Numbered from the stretch's first letter, positions 1 to 14,766 are shown. The stretch is DNA of 64,000 bases from Gammaproteobacteria bacterium (GCA_018820765.1 JAHJNN010000002.1:1-64000), one strand, 5' to 3'. Notes: generated from the letters alone by a model not told the origin. A program made the numbers and translations.

Positions 1-349
1 AACTGGTTCTGACTTTCAGCCCCTCTCAGTCCCGCCGGAAATTGAGCCTGCCGGGCGGATCAGCGGCAAAGGTGTTTGAGCCCCGCTCACCTTCGAAATA
101 CAAATAAAGCGGGGCGAGTTCTTTGCCGCCCGTCCGGCAGGATCGATTTCCGGGGTTTCGGGGCTGAGCGGGGTCGCCTTTTCTTGGGTTACTTTCTTTT
201 GGCGATTCAAAAGAAAGTGACTAGCTGCCGGGCTACCCCCGGCCAACGGTCAACAGCCCTGTGAAGGTTTAACCGCTAAACGTGCTGCGCGCCTAACCCG
301 CACTGGATTGCTTCGCTACGCTCGCAATGACGGAACAAGCATCACGTGC
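1..349. repeat. Left-end non-coding stretch with dispersed-repeat-like hairpins
   Basis: No convincing gene is seen here. A perfect 11-bp inverted repeat (191-201 pairing with 208-218, loop GCGATT) sits in a sequence of the type that recurs between genes in many betaproteobacteria and is often mis-called as small hypothetical ORFs. A second repeat-like string at about 305-332 (GGATTGCTTCGCTACGCTCG and onward) resembles a widely dispersed intergenic element. Short ORFs on both strands here have no protein-like composition. Confidence 0.5.
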
Positions 350-805
350 TCACAACGTCTGGACAAACCCCAACACCTCCGCCGCATGCCCCGGCGCCTT
401 CAACCCCCGCCAGCTCTTCACCAGCTTCCCGTCCACGTCGAACACAAACGTGCTGCGCTCGATGCCGCGCACCTGCTTGCCATACATGTTCTTCAGCTTC
501 ATCACGCCGAACAGTTCGCACGCGGTTTCATCCTTGTCGGACAGCAGTTCGAACGGGAAGCCCTGCGCGGCCTTGAAGCCTTCGTGCGACTTGAGGCTGT
601 CGCGCGAGACGCCGACGACGACGGTGTTGGCCTTGACGAAATCCTTGAACAGATCGCGGAATTCCTGGCCTTCGAGGGTGCAGCCGGACGTGTTGTCCTT
701 GGGGTAGAAGTAGACGACGACATTCTTGCCGCGATGGTCGGACAGCTTGAAGAGGATGTTGCCGGTGGACGGCAGTTCGAAGTCCTTGATGACGGGTTCG
801 CTCAT
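350..805 (-). CDS. bcp: Peroxiredoxin, Bcp/PrxQ family
   Basis: A 151-residue thiol peroxidase that reduces hydrogen peroxide and organic hydroperoxides in the cytoplasm using thioredoxin. The peroxidatic cysteine is C42 in SGCTLE, where the family usually has PGCT; a second cysteine at C96 (TACELFG) could resolve the disulfide, although many PrxQ proteins use a cysteine only five residues downstream. Length and the fold core (VVVYFYPKDNT, STFVFD) are typical of the family. The thioredoxin reductase gene lies 0.7 kb away on the same strand, so oxidant-defence genes sit together, although the Smr gene separates them. Confidence 0.93.
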   Translation of the reverse strand: MSEPVIKDFELPSTGNILFKLSDHRGKNVVVYFYPKDNTSGCTLEGQEFRDLFKDFVKANTVVVGVSRDSLKSHEGFKAAQGFPFELLSDKDETACELFGVMKLKNMYGKQVRGIERSTFVFDVDGKLVKSWRGLKAPGHAAEVLGFVQTL

Positions 806-818
806 GGCGTGGTTTTCC

Positions 819-1478
819 TTAACGGGTAGATGATTTCAGCAGCACGATGACGGCGCCGGCGCCACCGTCGACGGTGCGGGCCTGGCAGAACGCGAGGACG
901 TCCTCGCGCTGCATCAGCCAGTGGCGCACCTTGTTTTTCAGCACCGGCAGGCGGTTCTTCGAGCCGTGGCCCTTGCCGTGGATGATGCGCACGCAGCGCC
1001 GGTCCTCGATCATGCAGCGGTTGAGGAAGGCGGCGAGCGCGACGCGCGCCTCGTCGCCGGTGTGGCCGTGCAGGTCGAGTTCGCCCTGGATGACCCAGCC
1101 GCCGCGCCGCAGTTTTCGAATAGCCGCAGTCGGCACGCCGGGGCGCGAGAAGAACAATTCCTCGCCAGTGGAAACGGCGGCTTCCCAATCCCACGGGTCG
1201 GCCAGAGAATCGACCAGGACTTGCTGCTCGTCGGCGCGCCGTTGACGGGCGATGGGCTTGGGGCGCGGGCGCGCAAGGTCCGCGCGGTCGGAGGGGGGCA
1301 GGGGAACGGCGTCGGCGACGGCGCGGCGAAACAGCATGGCGCCGTCGGCCGCGGGTTTGGGTTTATGCGGGGCCTGGTGAAGCGAGGCGGGCTGGGCCGA
1401 CTGCTCGCGCAGCGCGCGGCGCATGCGCGCCAGCGCCTCGAACGAGGCGGGTGCGAGCGCGCTGCGGCTGCGCTTCAT
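819..1478 (-). CDS. Smr-domain protein (putative endonuclease/RNA-binding)
   Basis: A 219-residue protein with a charged, proline-rich N-terminal half and a C-terminal Smr (MutS2-type) domain. The domain hallmarks LDLHG (about residue 135) and IIHGKGHGS (about 165) are intact. Stand-alone Smr proteins (E. coli SmrA/SmrB type) nick or cut nucleic acid; SmrB cleaves mRNA at collided ribosomes. Which subfamily this belongs to cannot be settled by eye. It lies between bcp (13 bp downstream) and trxB (8 bp upstream) on the same strand, so the three are probably cotranscribed. Confidence 0.85.
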   Translation of the reverse strand: MKRSRSALAPASFEALARMRRALREQSAQPASLHQAPHKPKPAADGAMLFRRAVADAVPLPPSDRADLARPRPKPIARQRRADEQQVLVDSLADPWDWEAAVSTGEELFFSRPGVPTAAIRKLRRGGWVIQGELDLHGHTGDEARVALAAFLNRCMIEDRRCVRIIHGKGHGSKNRLPVLKNKVRHWLMQREDVLAFCQARTVDGGAGAVIVLLKSSTR

Positions 1479-1486
1479 GGCTCAGC

Positions 1487-4825
<3,339 letters not shown>

Positions 4826-4829
<4 letters not shown>

Positions 4830-5527
4830 GTTTCTATGCACTGATCCCGGCAGCCGGGAGCGGCTCGCGTATGGGTGGCGAGACGCCCAAGCAGTACCTG
4901 CCGCTCAACTCGATCCCGCTGATCGCGCACGCCCTTATCGTCCTCGCCCGCGAGCCCCGGATATCCAAGCTGTTCGTGGTGATCTCGCCCGATGACATCT
5001 GGTGGGACAACTATGAATGGCAAGGTTGGGAAGACCGTTTGCAGGTGCTGCGCTGCGGCGGCGCCACCCGTGCCGAAACCGTGCTGAACGGGCTGAATGC
5101 CATGTCGGCAGAGTGCGCGGCGGGCGACTGGGTGCTGGTGCACGACGCCGCACGCCCCTGTTTGCCGGCTGAGTCGTTGGGAAAAATGCTGGATGAACTG
5201 GCCGATGACACGGTCGGCGGCCTGCTTGCCGTGCCGGTAGCGGACACCCTGAAACGTGCCGTGGCCGATGCCGGGTCCATGGCGCGGGTCGAGGTCACCG
5301 TGCCGCGCGCCGGCCTGTGGCAGGCGCAAACCCCGCAAATGTTCCGCCATGGAACCCTGTGCGAGGCGCTACGCGCAGCCGACAGCGACATGACCGACGA
5401 GGCGTCGGCGATCGAGCAGATGGGCCTGCATCCGCGCCTGGTCGAATGCGACAGCCGCAACCTCAAAGTGACCTACCCGCAGGACCTGCGCCTGGCGAGC
5501 CTCATCCTGGAGCATCTGAATGACTGA
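4826..5527 (+). CDS. ispD: 2-C-methyl-D-erythritol 4-phosphate cytidylyltransferase
   Basis: Makes CDP-methylerythritol from MEP and CTP in the non-mevalonate isoprenoid pathway. The 233-residue protein starts at [17 protein letters not shown], carrying the nucleotide-binding loop, followed by [19 protein letters not shown] and the basic residues of ADTLKRA are also family-typical. The start overlaps the ftsK stop by 4 bp and the stop overlaps the ispF start by 8 bp, so ispD and ispF are translationally linked, as in many proteobacteria. Confidence 0.95.
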
Positions 5528-6002
5528 TTTCCGCATCGGCCATGGCTTCGACGTCCACGCCTTTGCCGAAAACCGCAGGCTCATCATCGGCGGTGTCGAC
5601 ATTCCCTACGGCAGGGGATTGGCCGGACATTCCGATGCCGACGTTCTGCTGCACGCGATCTGCGACGCGCTCTTGGGCGCGGCCGGGCTGGGCGACATCG
5701 GCCGGCATTTTCCGGACACCGACGCCGCATTCGCCGGCATCGACAGCCGCATCCTGCTGCGTCGCGTGACCGACCAGTTGCGCGAACGCGGCTGGCAGCC
5801 CGGCAACGTCGACGCCACCATCATCGCCCAGGCGCCGAAAATGGCGCCGCACATCGCACGCATGGCCGCGCACATCGCGGACGACCTCGGCGTTGCCATC
5901 GATCGCATCAACGTCAAGGCCACCACCACCGAAAAACTCGGCTTCACCGGACGCGGCGAGGGCATTGCCGCGGAAGCGGTGTGCCTGATCGTGCGTGGCT
6001 GA
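5520..6002 (+). CDS. ispF: 2-C-methyl-D-erythritol 2,4-cyclodiphosphate synthase
   Basis: Cyclises CDP-methylerythritol 2-phosphate to MEcPP, two steps after IspD. The 160-residue length is standard. Metal ligands are seen in GHGFDVHAF and [10 protein letters not shown], and the C-terminal segment [20 protein letters not shown] is the family signature. It overlaps ispD upstream and thpR downstream (GTG start inside the last codons). Confidence 0.96.
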   Translation: MTDFRIGHGFDVHAFAENRRLIIGGVDIPYGRGLAGHSDADVLLHAICDALLGAAGLGDIGRHFPDTDAAFAGIDSRILLRRVTDQLRERGWQPGNVDATIIAQAPKMAPHIARMAAHIADDLGVAIDRINVKATTTEKLGFTGRGEGIAAEAVCLIVRG

Positions 6003-6552
6003 ACCCGGCCAGTCTGAGTCCTCTCCGGCCACGCCCCCCTCGCTGCGGCTCTTCTTTGCCCTGTGGCCGGACGACGCCACCCGTGACGCACTCAACCGCA
6101 CCGGCAAGTGGCTGCACCAGCACTGGGGCGGCCGGCGCATGCGTGCAGACACCCTGCACATCACCCTGGCTTTTCTCGGCAGCACGCCGGCCGATCAGCT
6201 GGATGTCCTGGCCGCCTGCGCCGATGCGGTCAAAACCGATGCATTCGAGTTGGTTCTCGATCAGGCCGGCTACTGGCGCCACAAGCGTATCGGCTGGCTG
6301 GGCGCGAGCCAGACCCCGCCACAGCATGTCGACCTGGTCGGCGCGCTGAATGCCGCCTTGCAGGGCGCCGGGTTTGCGGTCGATGCGCGCCCGCACGTGC
6401 CGCATGTCACCCTGCTGCGCAACACGGCCGGCGGCGAGGTGCCGGCGTGCGTGCAGGTGAACTGGTCGGTGAGCGATTTTGTGCTGGTGAGTTCGCGCAC
6501 CGAAACCGACGGCGCGCGCTACGAGGTGATCCGGCGCTGGCCTTTGTCCTGA
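5995..6552 (+). CDS. thpR: RNA 2',3'-cyclic phosphodiesterase (2'-5' RNA ligase family)
   Basis: A 185-residue member of the 2H phosphoesterase family, with the two catalytic motifs HITL (residue about 54) and HVTL (about 136). Known family members hydrolyse 2',3'-cyclic phosphate RNA ends and can ligate tRNA halves in vitro. The GTG start at 5995 overlaps the ispF stop by 8 bp; it makes the last protein gene of the ftsK-ispDF run before the tRNA-Val gene. Confidence 0.88.
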   Translation: MAEPGQSESSPATPPSLRLFFALWPDDATRDALNRTGKWLHQHWGGRRMRADTLHITLAFLGSTPADQLDVLAACADAVKTDAFELVLDQAGYWRHKRIGWLGASQTPPQHVDLVGALNAALQGAGFAVDARPHVPHVTLLRNTAGGEVPACVQVNWSVSDFVLVSSRTETDGARYEVIRRWPLS

Positions 6553-6620
6553 TCAACGCGAAAAAAAGCCGTTCCGACTCGACAGCGGCGTCGCGTTTCG
6601 GTTATGATGCGCCCCGCATT

Positions 6621-6697
6621 AGGCGCGTAGCTCAGCTGGTTAGAGCACCACCTTGACATGGTGGGGGTCGTTGGTTCGAGTCCAATCGCGCCTACCA
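6621..6697 (+). tRNA. tRNA-Val (GAC)
   Basis: A 77-nt cloverleaf. The acceptor AGGCGCG pairs with CGCGCCT, the D-arm is GCTCAGCTGGTTAGAGC, the anticodon stem CCACC/GGTGG encloses TTGACAT with anticodon GAC, and the T-arm has TTCGAGT. The discriminator A and an encoded CCA end the gene. Confidence 0.95.
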
Positions 6698-6781
6698 ATA
6701 TTTAAAGGGCCGGGATGGCCGGTTTCAAGAGGGGCTGAACGGCCCACGGAGGTTGCGAAATGTCACCGCGAACTTGCAAGG

Positions 6782-6841
6782 ATGTCACTGGTTAATCCCC
6801 GGCGCATCGCAGTTCTGAGTCTTTTCTGCATCTTCAAGTAG
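6782..6841 (+). other. Possible 19-codon leader ORF upstream of thrS
   Basis: A short ORF, MSLVNPRRIAVLSLFCIFK, ends with TAG 7 nt before the terminator hairpin at 6848. AAGG touches the start codon, so spacing is poor. It contains no threonine codon, so it does not look like a classical thr attenuator peptide. It may be chance. Confidence 0.2.
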
Positions 6842-6847
6842 TATCCG

Positions 6848-6874
6848 AAAGCGCGGCCGGTCCGCGCTTTTTTT
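6848..6874 (+). terminator. Intrinsic terminator just upstream of thrS
   Basis: A 9-bp stem AAAGCGCGG/CCGCGCTTT with a 5-nt loop is followed by seven T. It ends 18 bp before the thrS start codon, so it either stops the tRNA-Val transcript or acts as an attenuator in a thrS leader. Confidence 0.8.
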
Positions 6875-6892
6875 CATTCTGGAGTTGGGTTC

Positions 6893-8806
6893 ATGGTCAA
6901 CGTCACGCTTCCCGATGGTTCCGTCCGGCAGTTCGAGGCGCCGGTCACGGTTGCACAGGTCGCTTCCAGCATTGGCGCGGGTCTCGCCAAGGCGGCGCTC
7001 GCCGGCAAGGTGAACGGCAGGCTGGTCGATACCAGCTATCTGATCGACGCGGACGCCCAACTCGCCATCGTCACCGCCAAGGATGCCGAGGCGCTCGATC
7101 TGATCCGCCACGACGCGGCGCACGTGATGGCGCAGGCGGTGCAGGAGTTGTATCCCGGTACCCAGGTCACGATCGGCCCGTCCATCGAGGATGGCTTCTA
7201 TTACGACTTCGCGCGCGAGCAGCCGTTTACTCCAGACGATCTGGTCGCAATCGAAAAGCGCATGGACGAGATCGTCAAGCGCGACCTGCCGATCCAGCGC
7301 GAAGTCTGGGAGCGCGAGGACGCCAAGCGCGCGTTCGCTGCGCTGGGCGAGACCTACAAGGTGCAGATCATCGACGACGTGATCCCGGCCGGCGAGGAAC
7401 TCAGCATTTACCGCCAGGGCGACTGGTTCGACGTCTGCCGCGGTCCGCACCTGCCGTCGACCGGCAAGCTGCCGCGCGCGTTCAAGCTGATGAAGCTGGC
7501 CGGCGCCTACTGGCGCGGCGATTCGAAGAACCCGATGCTGCAGCGCATCTACGGCACGGCCTGGATGAAGAAGGAAGACCTCGACGCCTACCTGCACCGG
7601 CTGGAGGAGGCCGAGAAGCGCGATCACCGCAAACTGGCCAAGCAACTCGACCTGCTTCACATGCAGGACGAGGCGCCGGGCATGGTGTTCTGGCACCCCA
7701 AGGGCTGGATCGTGTGGCAGCAGATCGAGCAGTACATGCGGCAGAAGTTCGTCGAGTATGGCTACCAGGAAGTGCGCACCCCGGCGGTGATGGACCGCAG
7801 CATGTGGGAGAAGTCCGGCCACTGGGAAAACTACCGCGACAACATGTTCACCACCGCGTCGGAGAACCGCGACTACGCGGTGAAGCCGATGAACTGTCCC
7901 GGCCACGTGCAGATCTTCAATAGCGGCCTGCATTCCTACCGCGACCTGCCGCTGCGCCTCGCTGAATTCGGTTCCTGCCACCGCAACGAACCCTCGGGCG
8001 CGCTGCACGGCATCATGCGCGTGCGCGGCTTCACCCAGGACGACGCCCACATCTTCTGCACCGAAGACCAGATCGAGCAGGAAGTGGCTGACTTCATCGT
8101 CATGCTGCAGAAGGTCTACGCCGACTTCGGCTTCAATGATGTTTTGGTCAAGCTGTCGACCCGCCCGGACAAGCGGGTTGGCTCGGACGAGTCCTGGGAC
8201 AAGGCGGAAGCCGCGCTGGCGGCGGCATTGGACAAGAACGGGCTGGCCTACGACCTGCAGCCGGGCGAGGGCGCGTTCTACGGGCCCAAGATCGAATTCA
8301 CGCTGAAGGACACGCTTGGCCGCCTGTGGCAGTGCGGCACCATCCAGCTCGACTTCAACCTGCCGGTGCGCCTGGGGGCCGAATTCGTCGACGAGGACAA
8401 CAGCCGTAAGCCCCCGGTGATGCTGCACCGCGCGATCCTCGGCTCGATGGAGCGCTTCATCGGCATCCTGATCGAGCACCACGCCGGCAACTTCCCGCTG
8501 TGGCTGGCACCGGTGCAGGTGATGGTGATGAATATCAGCGAACATCAGGCCGGCTATGCTCAACAAGTGACCCAGGCGCTGCGCCGCGAAGGGATTCGGG
8601 CGGTGTTGGACTTGAGTAATAACAAAATTAACTATAAAATTCGGGAACATAGCTTGCAGAAGCTGCCTTATCAGGTGGTCGTCGGCGACAAGGAAATGGA
8701 GGCCGGTCTGGTTTCCGTCCGTGCCCGCGGCAATCAGGACCTGGGGCAGCTCGGTTTGGATGACTTGATTGCGCGCCTGAAAGCGGAAACGCTGGCGCGT
8801 CAGTAA
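6893..8806 (+). CDS. thrS: Threonyl-tRNA synthetase
   Basis: Class II synthetase charging tRNA-Thr. The 637-residue protein has an N-terminal TGS domain ([13 protein letters not shown]), an editing domain with [10 protein letters not shown], the catalytic core with zinc ligand C in MNCPGH and motif 2 [10 protein letters not shown], and a C-terminal anticodon-binding domain (residues 535-637). An SD-like GGAG (6881-6884) precedes the ATG. It leads the thrS-infC-rpmI-rplT set conserved across proteobacteria. Confidence 0.97.
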   Translation: MVNVTLPDGSVRQFEAPVTVAQVASSIGAGLAKAALAGKVNGRLVDTSYLIDADAQLAIVTAKDAEALDLIRHDAAHVMAQAVQELYPGTQVTIGPSIEDGFYYDFAREQPFTPDDLVAIEKRMDEIVKRDLPIQREVWEREDAKRAFAALGETYKVQIIDDVIPAGEELSIYRQGDWFDVCRGPHLPSTGKLPRAFKLMKLAGAYWRGDSKNPMLQRIYGTAWMKKEDLDAYLHRLEEAEKRDHRKLAKQLDLLHMQDEAPGMVFWHPKGWIVWQQIEQYMRQKFVEYGYQEVRTPAVMDRSMWEKSGHWENYRDNMFTTASENRDYAVKPMNCPGHVQIFNSGLHSYRDLPLRLAEFGSCHRNEPSGALHGIMRVRGFTQDDAHIFCTEDQIEQEVADFIVMLQKVYADFGFNDVLVKLSTRPDKRVGSDESWDKAEAALAAALDKNGLAYDLQPGEGAFYGPKIEFTLKDTLGRLWQCGTIQLDFNLPVRLGAEFVDEDNSRKPPVMLHRAILGSMERFIGILIEHHAGNFPLWLAPVQVMVMNISEHQAGYAQQVTQALRREGIRAVLDLSNNKINYKIREHSLQKLPYQVVVGDKEMEAGLVSVRARGNQDLGQLGLDDLIARLKAETLARQ

Positions 8807-8923
8807 CAGCGGTCAAACAAGGCGTTGGGGCCTCCCGCGAGGGATTCGGCACCGCGCCTTCTTTATTTGTTTGACCTTTTTGCCTTGACGCCAGGCGTCA
8901 GGTTTTTATTTGGAGAACGACTC

Positions 8924-9448
<525 letters not shown>

Positions 9449-9585
9449 GTTTTTGAGACCGGCGTTTCTCGGCCCCTGACTGGTTAATCCAGCTGGGTCA
9501 ATACGCCACACAATACGTGCAGTCGGGTTGGTGAAGCATTCCACGTCGTGGGATCACCTGGCCGCATGAGATAAAAGGAAGCATC

Positions 9586-9783
9586 ATGCCTAAGATGAAA
9601 AGCAAGAGCGGCGCCGCCAAGCGGTTCCGTGCGCTGGGCAGCGGCAAGTTCAAGCGCTCGCACGCGTTCATGCGTCACATTCTCACCAAGAAGAGCACCA
9701 AGCGTAAGCGCCAGTTGCGCGGCATGGAAACGGTCAATGCAAGCGACCAGAAGTCCATTTCACGTATGTTGCCCTACGCATAA
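9586..9783 (+). CDS. rpmI: 50S ribosomal protein L35
   Basis: A 65-residue basic protein starting [15 protein letters not shown], typical of bL35, with AAAAGGAAG as the ribosome-binding site. It is separated from infC by 137 bp of leader-like sequence and from rplT by 12 bp. Confidence 0.97.
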   Translation: MPKMKSKSGAAKRFRALGSGKFKRSHAFMRHILTKKSTKRKRQLRGMETVNASDQKSISRMLPYA

Positions 9784-9795
9784 AGGAGAAAGACC

Positions 9796-10155
9796 ATGCC
9801 ACGCGTCAAACGGGGTGTAACCGCCCGCGCCAGCCACAAAAAAGTCCTCGATGCCGCCAAAGGCTATCGCGGCCGTCGCAAGAACGTATTCCGCGTTGCC
9901 AACGAAGCGGTGATGAAAGCCGGTCAGTACCAGTACCGCGACCGCCGTCAGCGCAAGCGCCAGTTCCGCGCACTGTGGATTGCCCGTATCAACGCCGCCT
10001 CGCGGCAGCACGGCCTGACCTACAGCGTGTTCATGAACGGCCTGAGCCGCGCCGAGATCGGGATCGACCGCAAGGTGCTGTCCGACATCGCGATTTTCGA
10101 CAAGGATGCCTTTGCCAAGATCGTCGAACAGGTCAAGGCCAAGCTCGCTGCGTAA
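9796..10155 (+). CDS. rplT: 50S ribosomal protein L20
   Basis: A 119-residue bL20, [16 protein letters not shown], with the central helix [20 protein letters not shown]. It binds 23S rRNA early in 50S assembly; in E. coli it also represses rpmI-rplT. A strong terminator follows. Confidence 0.97.
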   Translation: MPRVKRGVTARASHKKVLDAAKGYRGRRKNVFRVANEAVMKAGQYQYRDRRQRKRQFRALWIARINAASRQHGLTYSVFMNGLSRAEIGIDRKVLSDIAIFDKDAFAKIVEQVKAKLAA

Positions 10156-10174
10156 GCAACACCGAAGCAACAAG

Positions 10175-10197
10175 AAAAGGCCGCAAGGCCTTTTTTT
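10175..10197 (+). terminator. Intrinsic terminator between rplT and pheS
   Basis: AAAAGGCC-GCAA-GGCCTTTTTTT gives a stem of 7-8 bp closed by a GCAA tetraloop, with seven T. It separates the ribosomal-protein genes from pheST or serves as a pheST attenuator. Confidence 0.88.
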
Positions 10198-10278
10198 GTT
10201 GGTGCCGGTTTAAAAGTATTGGCCCGCGAAGAATGCGCAGATCATCGTGAACTTCGCATCCTTCGCGGACGAATTTAA

Positions 10279-11316
<1,038 letters not shown>

Positions 11317-11332
11317 ATAGAGCGAAACCATC

Positions 11333-13678
11333 ATGCAATTTCCGGAATCCTGGTTGCGCAGCCTCGTCAATCCCGCGCTCGATACCGCCCAGCTCGCCCA
11401 CGCCGTGACCATGGCCGGACTCGAGGTGGAAGCCCTGACCCCGGCCGCGCCGCCCTTCAACAACGTGGTGGTGGCCGAGATCCTGTCGGCGGAGAAACAC
11501 CCCGATGCCGACCGCCTGCGCGTGTGCCAGGTCGATGTCGGCGAAGCCGCGTCGGTCACCATCGTGTGCGGCGCGCCGAATGCGGCGGCCGGCCTCAAGG
11601 TGCCGTGCGCGCGCCCCGGGGCGAAGCTGCCCGGAATCGAAATCAAGGTCGCCAAGGTGCGCGGCGTCGAATCCTTCGGCATGCTGTGCTCGACCAAGGA
11701 ACTGGGCCTGGAAGGCGCGGCCGAGGGCCTGATGGTGCTGCCCGACGACGCGCCGGTGGGCGAGGATTTCCGCCGCTGGCTCAATCTGGACGACACCCTC
11801 ATCACGCTGAAACTCACCCCCAACCGAGCCGATTGCCTGTCGATGCAGGGGCTGGCGCGCGAAATCGGTGCGATCACCGGCGCCGAGGTGCAGTTGCCGC
11901 AGATCGCGGGGGTCGAGAACCGCATTCAGGACACGCTGCCGGTGCAGCTGAATGCCCCCGAGGCCTGCCCGCTTTACCTCGGGCGCGTGGTGCGCGGCAT
12001 CAACGCGCAGGCCACCACGCCGCGCTGGATGGCCGAGCGGCTGGAGCGCAGCGGCATCCGCCCGCTGCTGGCGCCGGTCGACATCACCAATTACGTCCTG
12101 CTCGAACTGGGGCAGCCGATGCATGCCTTCGCCCTGTCGCGGCTGAACGGCGGCATCGAGGTGCGTCTGGCGCGTGCGGGCGAAACCCTCGAACTGCTGA
12201 ACGGCCAGACCGTCGAGCTCGCCCCCGACATGCTGGTGATCGCCGACGCCGGCGGGCCGGTGGCGCTGGCCGGTATCATGGGCGGGCTGCCGACCAGCGT
12301 GGAGCGCGTGACGGTCGACGTGTTCCTGGAGGCCGCGTTCTTCGCGCCGGCGGCGATTGCCGGCCGCGCGCGGCGGCTGGGCCTGTCCACCGATTCGTCG
12401 CACCGCTTCGAGCGCGGCGTCGACTTCGGCGCCACCCGCCAGGCGATGGAACGCGCCACCCAGCTGCTGCTCGAAATCTGCGGCGGTCAGGCCGGTCCCA
12501 TCACCGAAGTCGCGGCCGCGTTGCCGCGCCGCGATCCGATCACCCTGCGGCTGGCGCGCCTCGCGCGCGTGGCCGGCGTCGAAATCGACGCCGATTCGGT
12601 GATGCGCGGCCTGGTCGCGCTCGGCGCGGGCGTCGAACGCCAGGACGATCGCCTGATCGTCACCCCGCCGAGCTTCCGCTTCGATCTGGAAATCGAGGAA
12701 GACCTGATCGAAGAGGCGGTGCGCCTGTATGGCTACGACAACATTCCGGCGCAGCCGCCGGCCGCGCCTTCGCGCATGCTGCCGCAGGACGAAACGCTGC
12801 TGGCCGACGACAGCCTCCGCCAGATGCTGGTCGACCTGGATTACCAGGAAGTCATCACCTACAGCTTCGTCGACCCGGCGTGGGAGACCGCGCTCGATGC
12901 CGATGCGCGTCCGCTGCCGCTCGCCAATCCGCTGGCCAGCCAGCTGTCGGCGATGCGCACCACCCTGTGGGGTGGCCTGATCGAAACCCTGCGCCACAAC
13001 CTCAACCGCCAGCAGGCGCGGGTGCGCATCTTCGAACTGGGGCGCGTGTACCGCTCGCAGACCGAGCAGCCGATGAAGCTGGGCGGGCTGGTGTACGGCG
13101 ACGTGCTGCCCGAGCAATGGGGCGCCGCCGCGCGCCGCGTCGATTTCTTCGACCTCAAGGGCGACCTGGAACAGCTGTTCGGCCATGCGCTCGATGCGCG
13201 GCGCGGCGCGCATCCCGCGCTGCACCCGGGGCAGTGCGCCGAGGTATGGGCCGATGGCCGGGCCATTGGCTGGATCGGTACCCTGCATCCGCGCCTGGTG
13301 CAGGCCTTCGACCTGCCGGCCGCGCCGGTGCTGTTCGAGCTCGACAGCGAGGTGCTGGCGCAGCGCCCCCTGCCGCGCCATGCGACCCTGTCGCGCTTCC
13401 CCCTGGTGAGGCGCGATCTGGCCTTCGTGCTGGATGCCCATACTCCGGCCGGCGAACTGCTGGCCGTGCTGCGCGATGCCGCAGCCGACGGCGTGCGCTC
13501 GATCGAGGTATTCGACGAATACCGCGGGAAAGGTGTGGCCGAAAACCAAAAAAGCCTTGCTATACGGGTAGTTATGCAAGATACTGAACGCACATTGACG
13601 GATCAGGAAGTGGAGGATGCCGTGCAGAAACTGGTCGATGCCGCACTTCGTCAGTGCAATGCCGCTTTGCGTGCATGA
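11333..13678 (+). CDS. pheT: Phenylalanyl-tRNA synthetase beta subunit
   Basis: A 781-residue beta subunit carrying the EMAP/tRNA-binding domain (residues 40-150), the B3/B4 editing domain that removes Tyr mischarged to tRNA-Phe, B5, and the C-terminal ferredoxin-fold anticodon domain (FPLVRRDLAFV to the end). Its last codons form the first copy of a triple repeat that runs into the ihfA leader. Confidence 0.96.
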   Translation: MQFPESWLRSLVNPALDTAQLAHAVTMAGLEVEALTPAAPPFNNVVVAEILSAEKHPDADRLRVCQVDVGEAASVTIVCGAPNAAAGLKVPCARPGAKLPGIEIKVAKVRGVESFGMLCSTKELGLEGAAEGLMVLPDDAPVGEDFRRWLNLDDTLITLKLTPNRADCLSMQGLAREIGAITGAEVQLPQIAGVENRIQDTLPVQLNAPEACPLYLGRVVRGINAQATTPRWMAERLERSGIRPLLAPVDITNYVLLELGQPMHAFALSRLNGGIEVRLARAGETLELLNGQTVELAPDMLVIADAGGPVALAGIMGGLPTSVERVTVDVFLEAAFFAPAAIAGRARRLGLSTDSSHRFERGVDFGATRQAMERATQLLLEICGGQAGPITEVAAALPRRDPITLRLARLARVAGVEIDADSVMRGLVALGAGVERQDDRLIVTPPSFRFDLEIEEDLIEEAVRLYGYDNIPAQPPAAPSRMLPQDETLLADDSLRQMLVDLDYQEVITYSFVDPAWETALDADARPLPLANPLASQLSAMRTTLWGGLIETLRHNLNRQQARVRIFELGRVYRSQTEQPMKLGGLVYGDVLPEQWGAAARRVDFFDLKGDLEQLFGHALDARRGAHPALHPGQCAEVWADGRAIGWIGTLHPRLVQAFDLPAAPVLFELDSEVLAQRPLPRHATLSRFPLVRRDLAFVLDAHTPAGELLAVLRDAAADGVRSIEVFDEYRGKGVAENQKSLAIRVVMQDTERTLTDQEVEDAVQKLVDAALRQCNAALRA

Positions 13679-13742
13679 CGCAAAAATATGAATTGGCGCG
13701 TGCTTGACGCAAAAACCCATTTTCCTGGCGCGTGCGTGACGC
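13669..13742 (+). repeat. Three near-identical 13-bp repeats between pheT and ihfA
   Basis: GCGTGCATGACGC (13669-13681), GCGTGCTTGACGC (13698-13710) and GCGTGCGTGACGC (13730-13742) differ only at the seventh base; start-to-start spacing is 29 and 32 bp. Each contains GCGT-N5-ACGC, a partial dyad. The first copy overlaps the pheT stop codon. Confidence 0.75.
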
Positions 13743-13777
13743 GATATTTCCACCAGACATAACTCTGCCAAACGACC

Positions 13778-14089
13778 ATGACCACCCTTACCAAAGCTGA
13801 TCTGGCCGAACTTCTGTTCGATAAAGTGGGTTTGAACAAGCGCGAAGCCAAGGACGTCGTCGAGTCCTTCTTCGACGAAATCCGCTTGTCGCTCGAAAAG
13901 GGCGACATCGTCAAACTGTCCGGCTTCGGCAATTTCCAGTGCCGCGAGAAACCGCAGCGTCCGGGCCGCAATCCCAAAACCGGCGAAGAAATGCCGATTT
14001 CCGCGCGCCGCGTGGTGACCTTCCACGCCAGCCAGAAACTCAAGTCCCAAGTCGAAGGCGCCCAGGTTGGAACGCCCAGCGAAGAGTGA
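13778..14089 (+). CDS. ihfA: Integration host factor alpha subunit
   Basis: A 103-residue DNA-bending HU/IHF-family protein that pairs with IhfB. The beta-arm segment around [19 protein letters not shown] and the opening [21 protein letters not shown] are typical. The position after pheT is conserved in gamma- and betaproteobacteria. Confidence 0.96.
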   Translation: MTTLTKADLAELLFDKVGLNKREAKDVVESFFDEIRLSLEKGDIVKLSGFGNFQCREKPQRPGRNPKTGEEMPISARRVVTFHASQKLKSQVEGAQVGTPSEE

Positions 14090-14432
14090 ACTGCCGCCGA
14101 TTCCGGCAAAACGCTATTTCACCATCGGTGAAGTGTCGGAGCTGTGCGCCGTCAAGGCGCACGTGCTGCGCTACTGGGAGCAGGAATTCAGCCAGTTGCG
14201 CCCGGTCAAGCGGCGCGGCAACCGCCGCTACTACCAGCACCACGAAGTCCTGCTGATCCGCCGCATCCGCGAGCTGCTGTACGAAGAAGGCTTCACCATC
14301 AGCGGCGCGCGCCAGCGTCTCGAGCACGATGCCGAAGCCCCCGCCGAGACCACACCCGCGCCGGCTGCCGGCGCGCTGGATGTCGGCACGCTGCGCAGCG
14401 AAATCACCGCGATTCTGAAAATATTGAGCTGA
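14067..14432 (+). CDS. MerR-family transcriptional regulator
   Basis: A 121-residue protein with an N-terminal MerR winged helix ([20 protein letters not shown], then RYWEQEF) and a short C-terminal tail without a metal-binding cysteine cluster. It would start at TTG 14067, inside the ihfA 3' end, a 23-bp overlap. A MerR gene directly after ihfA is a conserved arrangement; its effector is unknown. Confidence 0.88.
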   Translation: MERPAKSELPPIPAKRYFTIGEVSELCAVKAHVLRYWEQEFSQLRPVKRRGNRRYYQHHEVLLIRRIRELLYEEGFTISGARQRLEHDAEAPAETTPAPAAGALDVGTLRSEITAILKILS

Positions 14433-14479
14433 CGGGCTTCCGCCCCACGTGCCGACTCTGTTAGAATCTCGGGCTTCGT

Positions 14480-14556
14480 CGGGGCGTAGCGCAGCCTGGT
14501 AGCGCACCTGCATGGGGTGCAGGGGGTCGGAAGTTCGAATCTTCTCGCCCCGACCA
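14480..14556 (+). tRNA. tRNA-Pro (GGG)
   Basis: A 77-nt cloverleaf. Acceptor CGGGGCG pairs with CGCCCCG, the anticodon stem CCTGC/GCAGG encloses ATGGGGT with anticodon GGG, and the gene ends with discriminator A and encoded CCA. Confidence 0.95.
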
Positions 14557-14766
14557 ATTTTCAGTAGTGCATGCGGTCATCGCAGGCACTCACCCAGTCA
14601 GACGGTTTCCCGTCCGGCCACACACAAAATACCAAGCCACATTCGTTGCCTGCCCAGGCAACCCTCGGAGAGCGATTGCCTGTTCGTTCAGGTGCCTGTG
14701 CATCAGGCTGTCATGCTTGAGCGCCACACTATTTCATTGTTGTTTGTTCAATTTCTGGAGAGAGTC

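Noticed and set aside
6698-6892. T-box leader for thrS
   Set aside because: No T-box sequence or specifier loop is seen, and T-boxes are not usual in betaproteobacteria.
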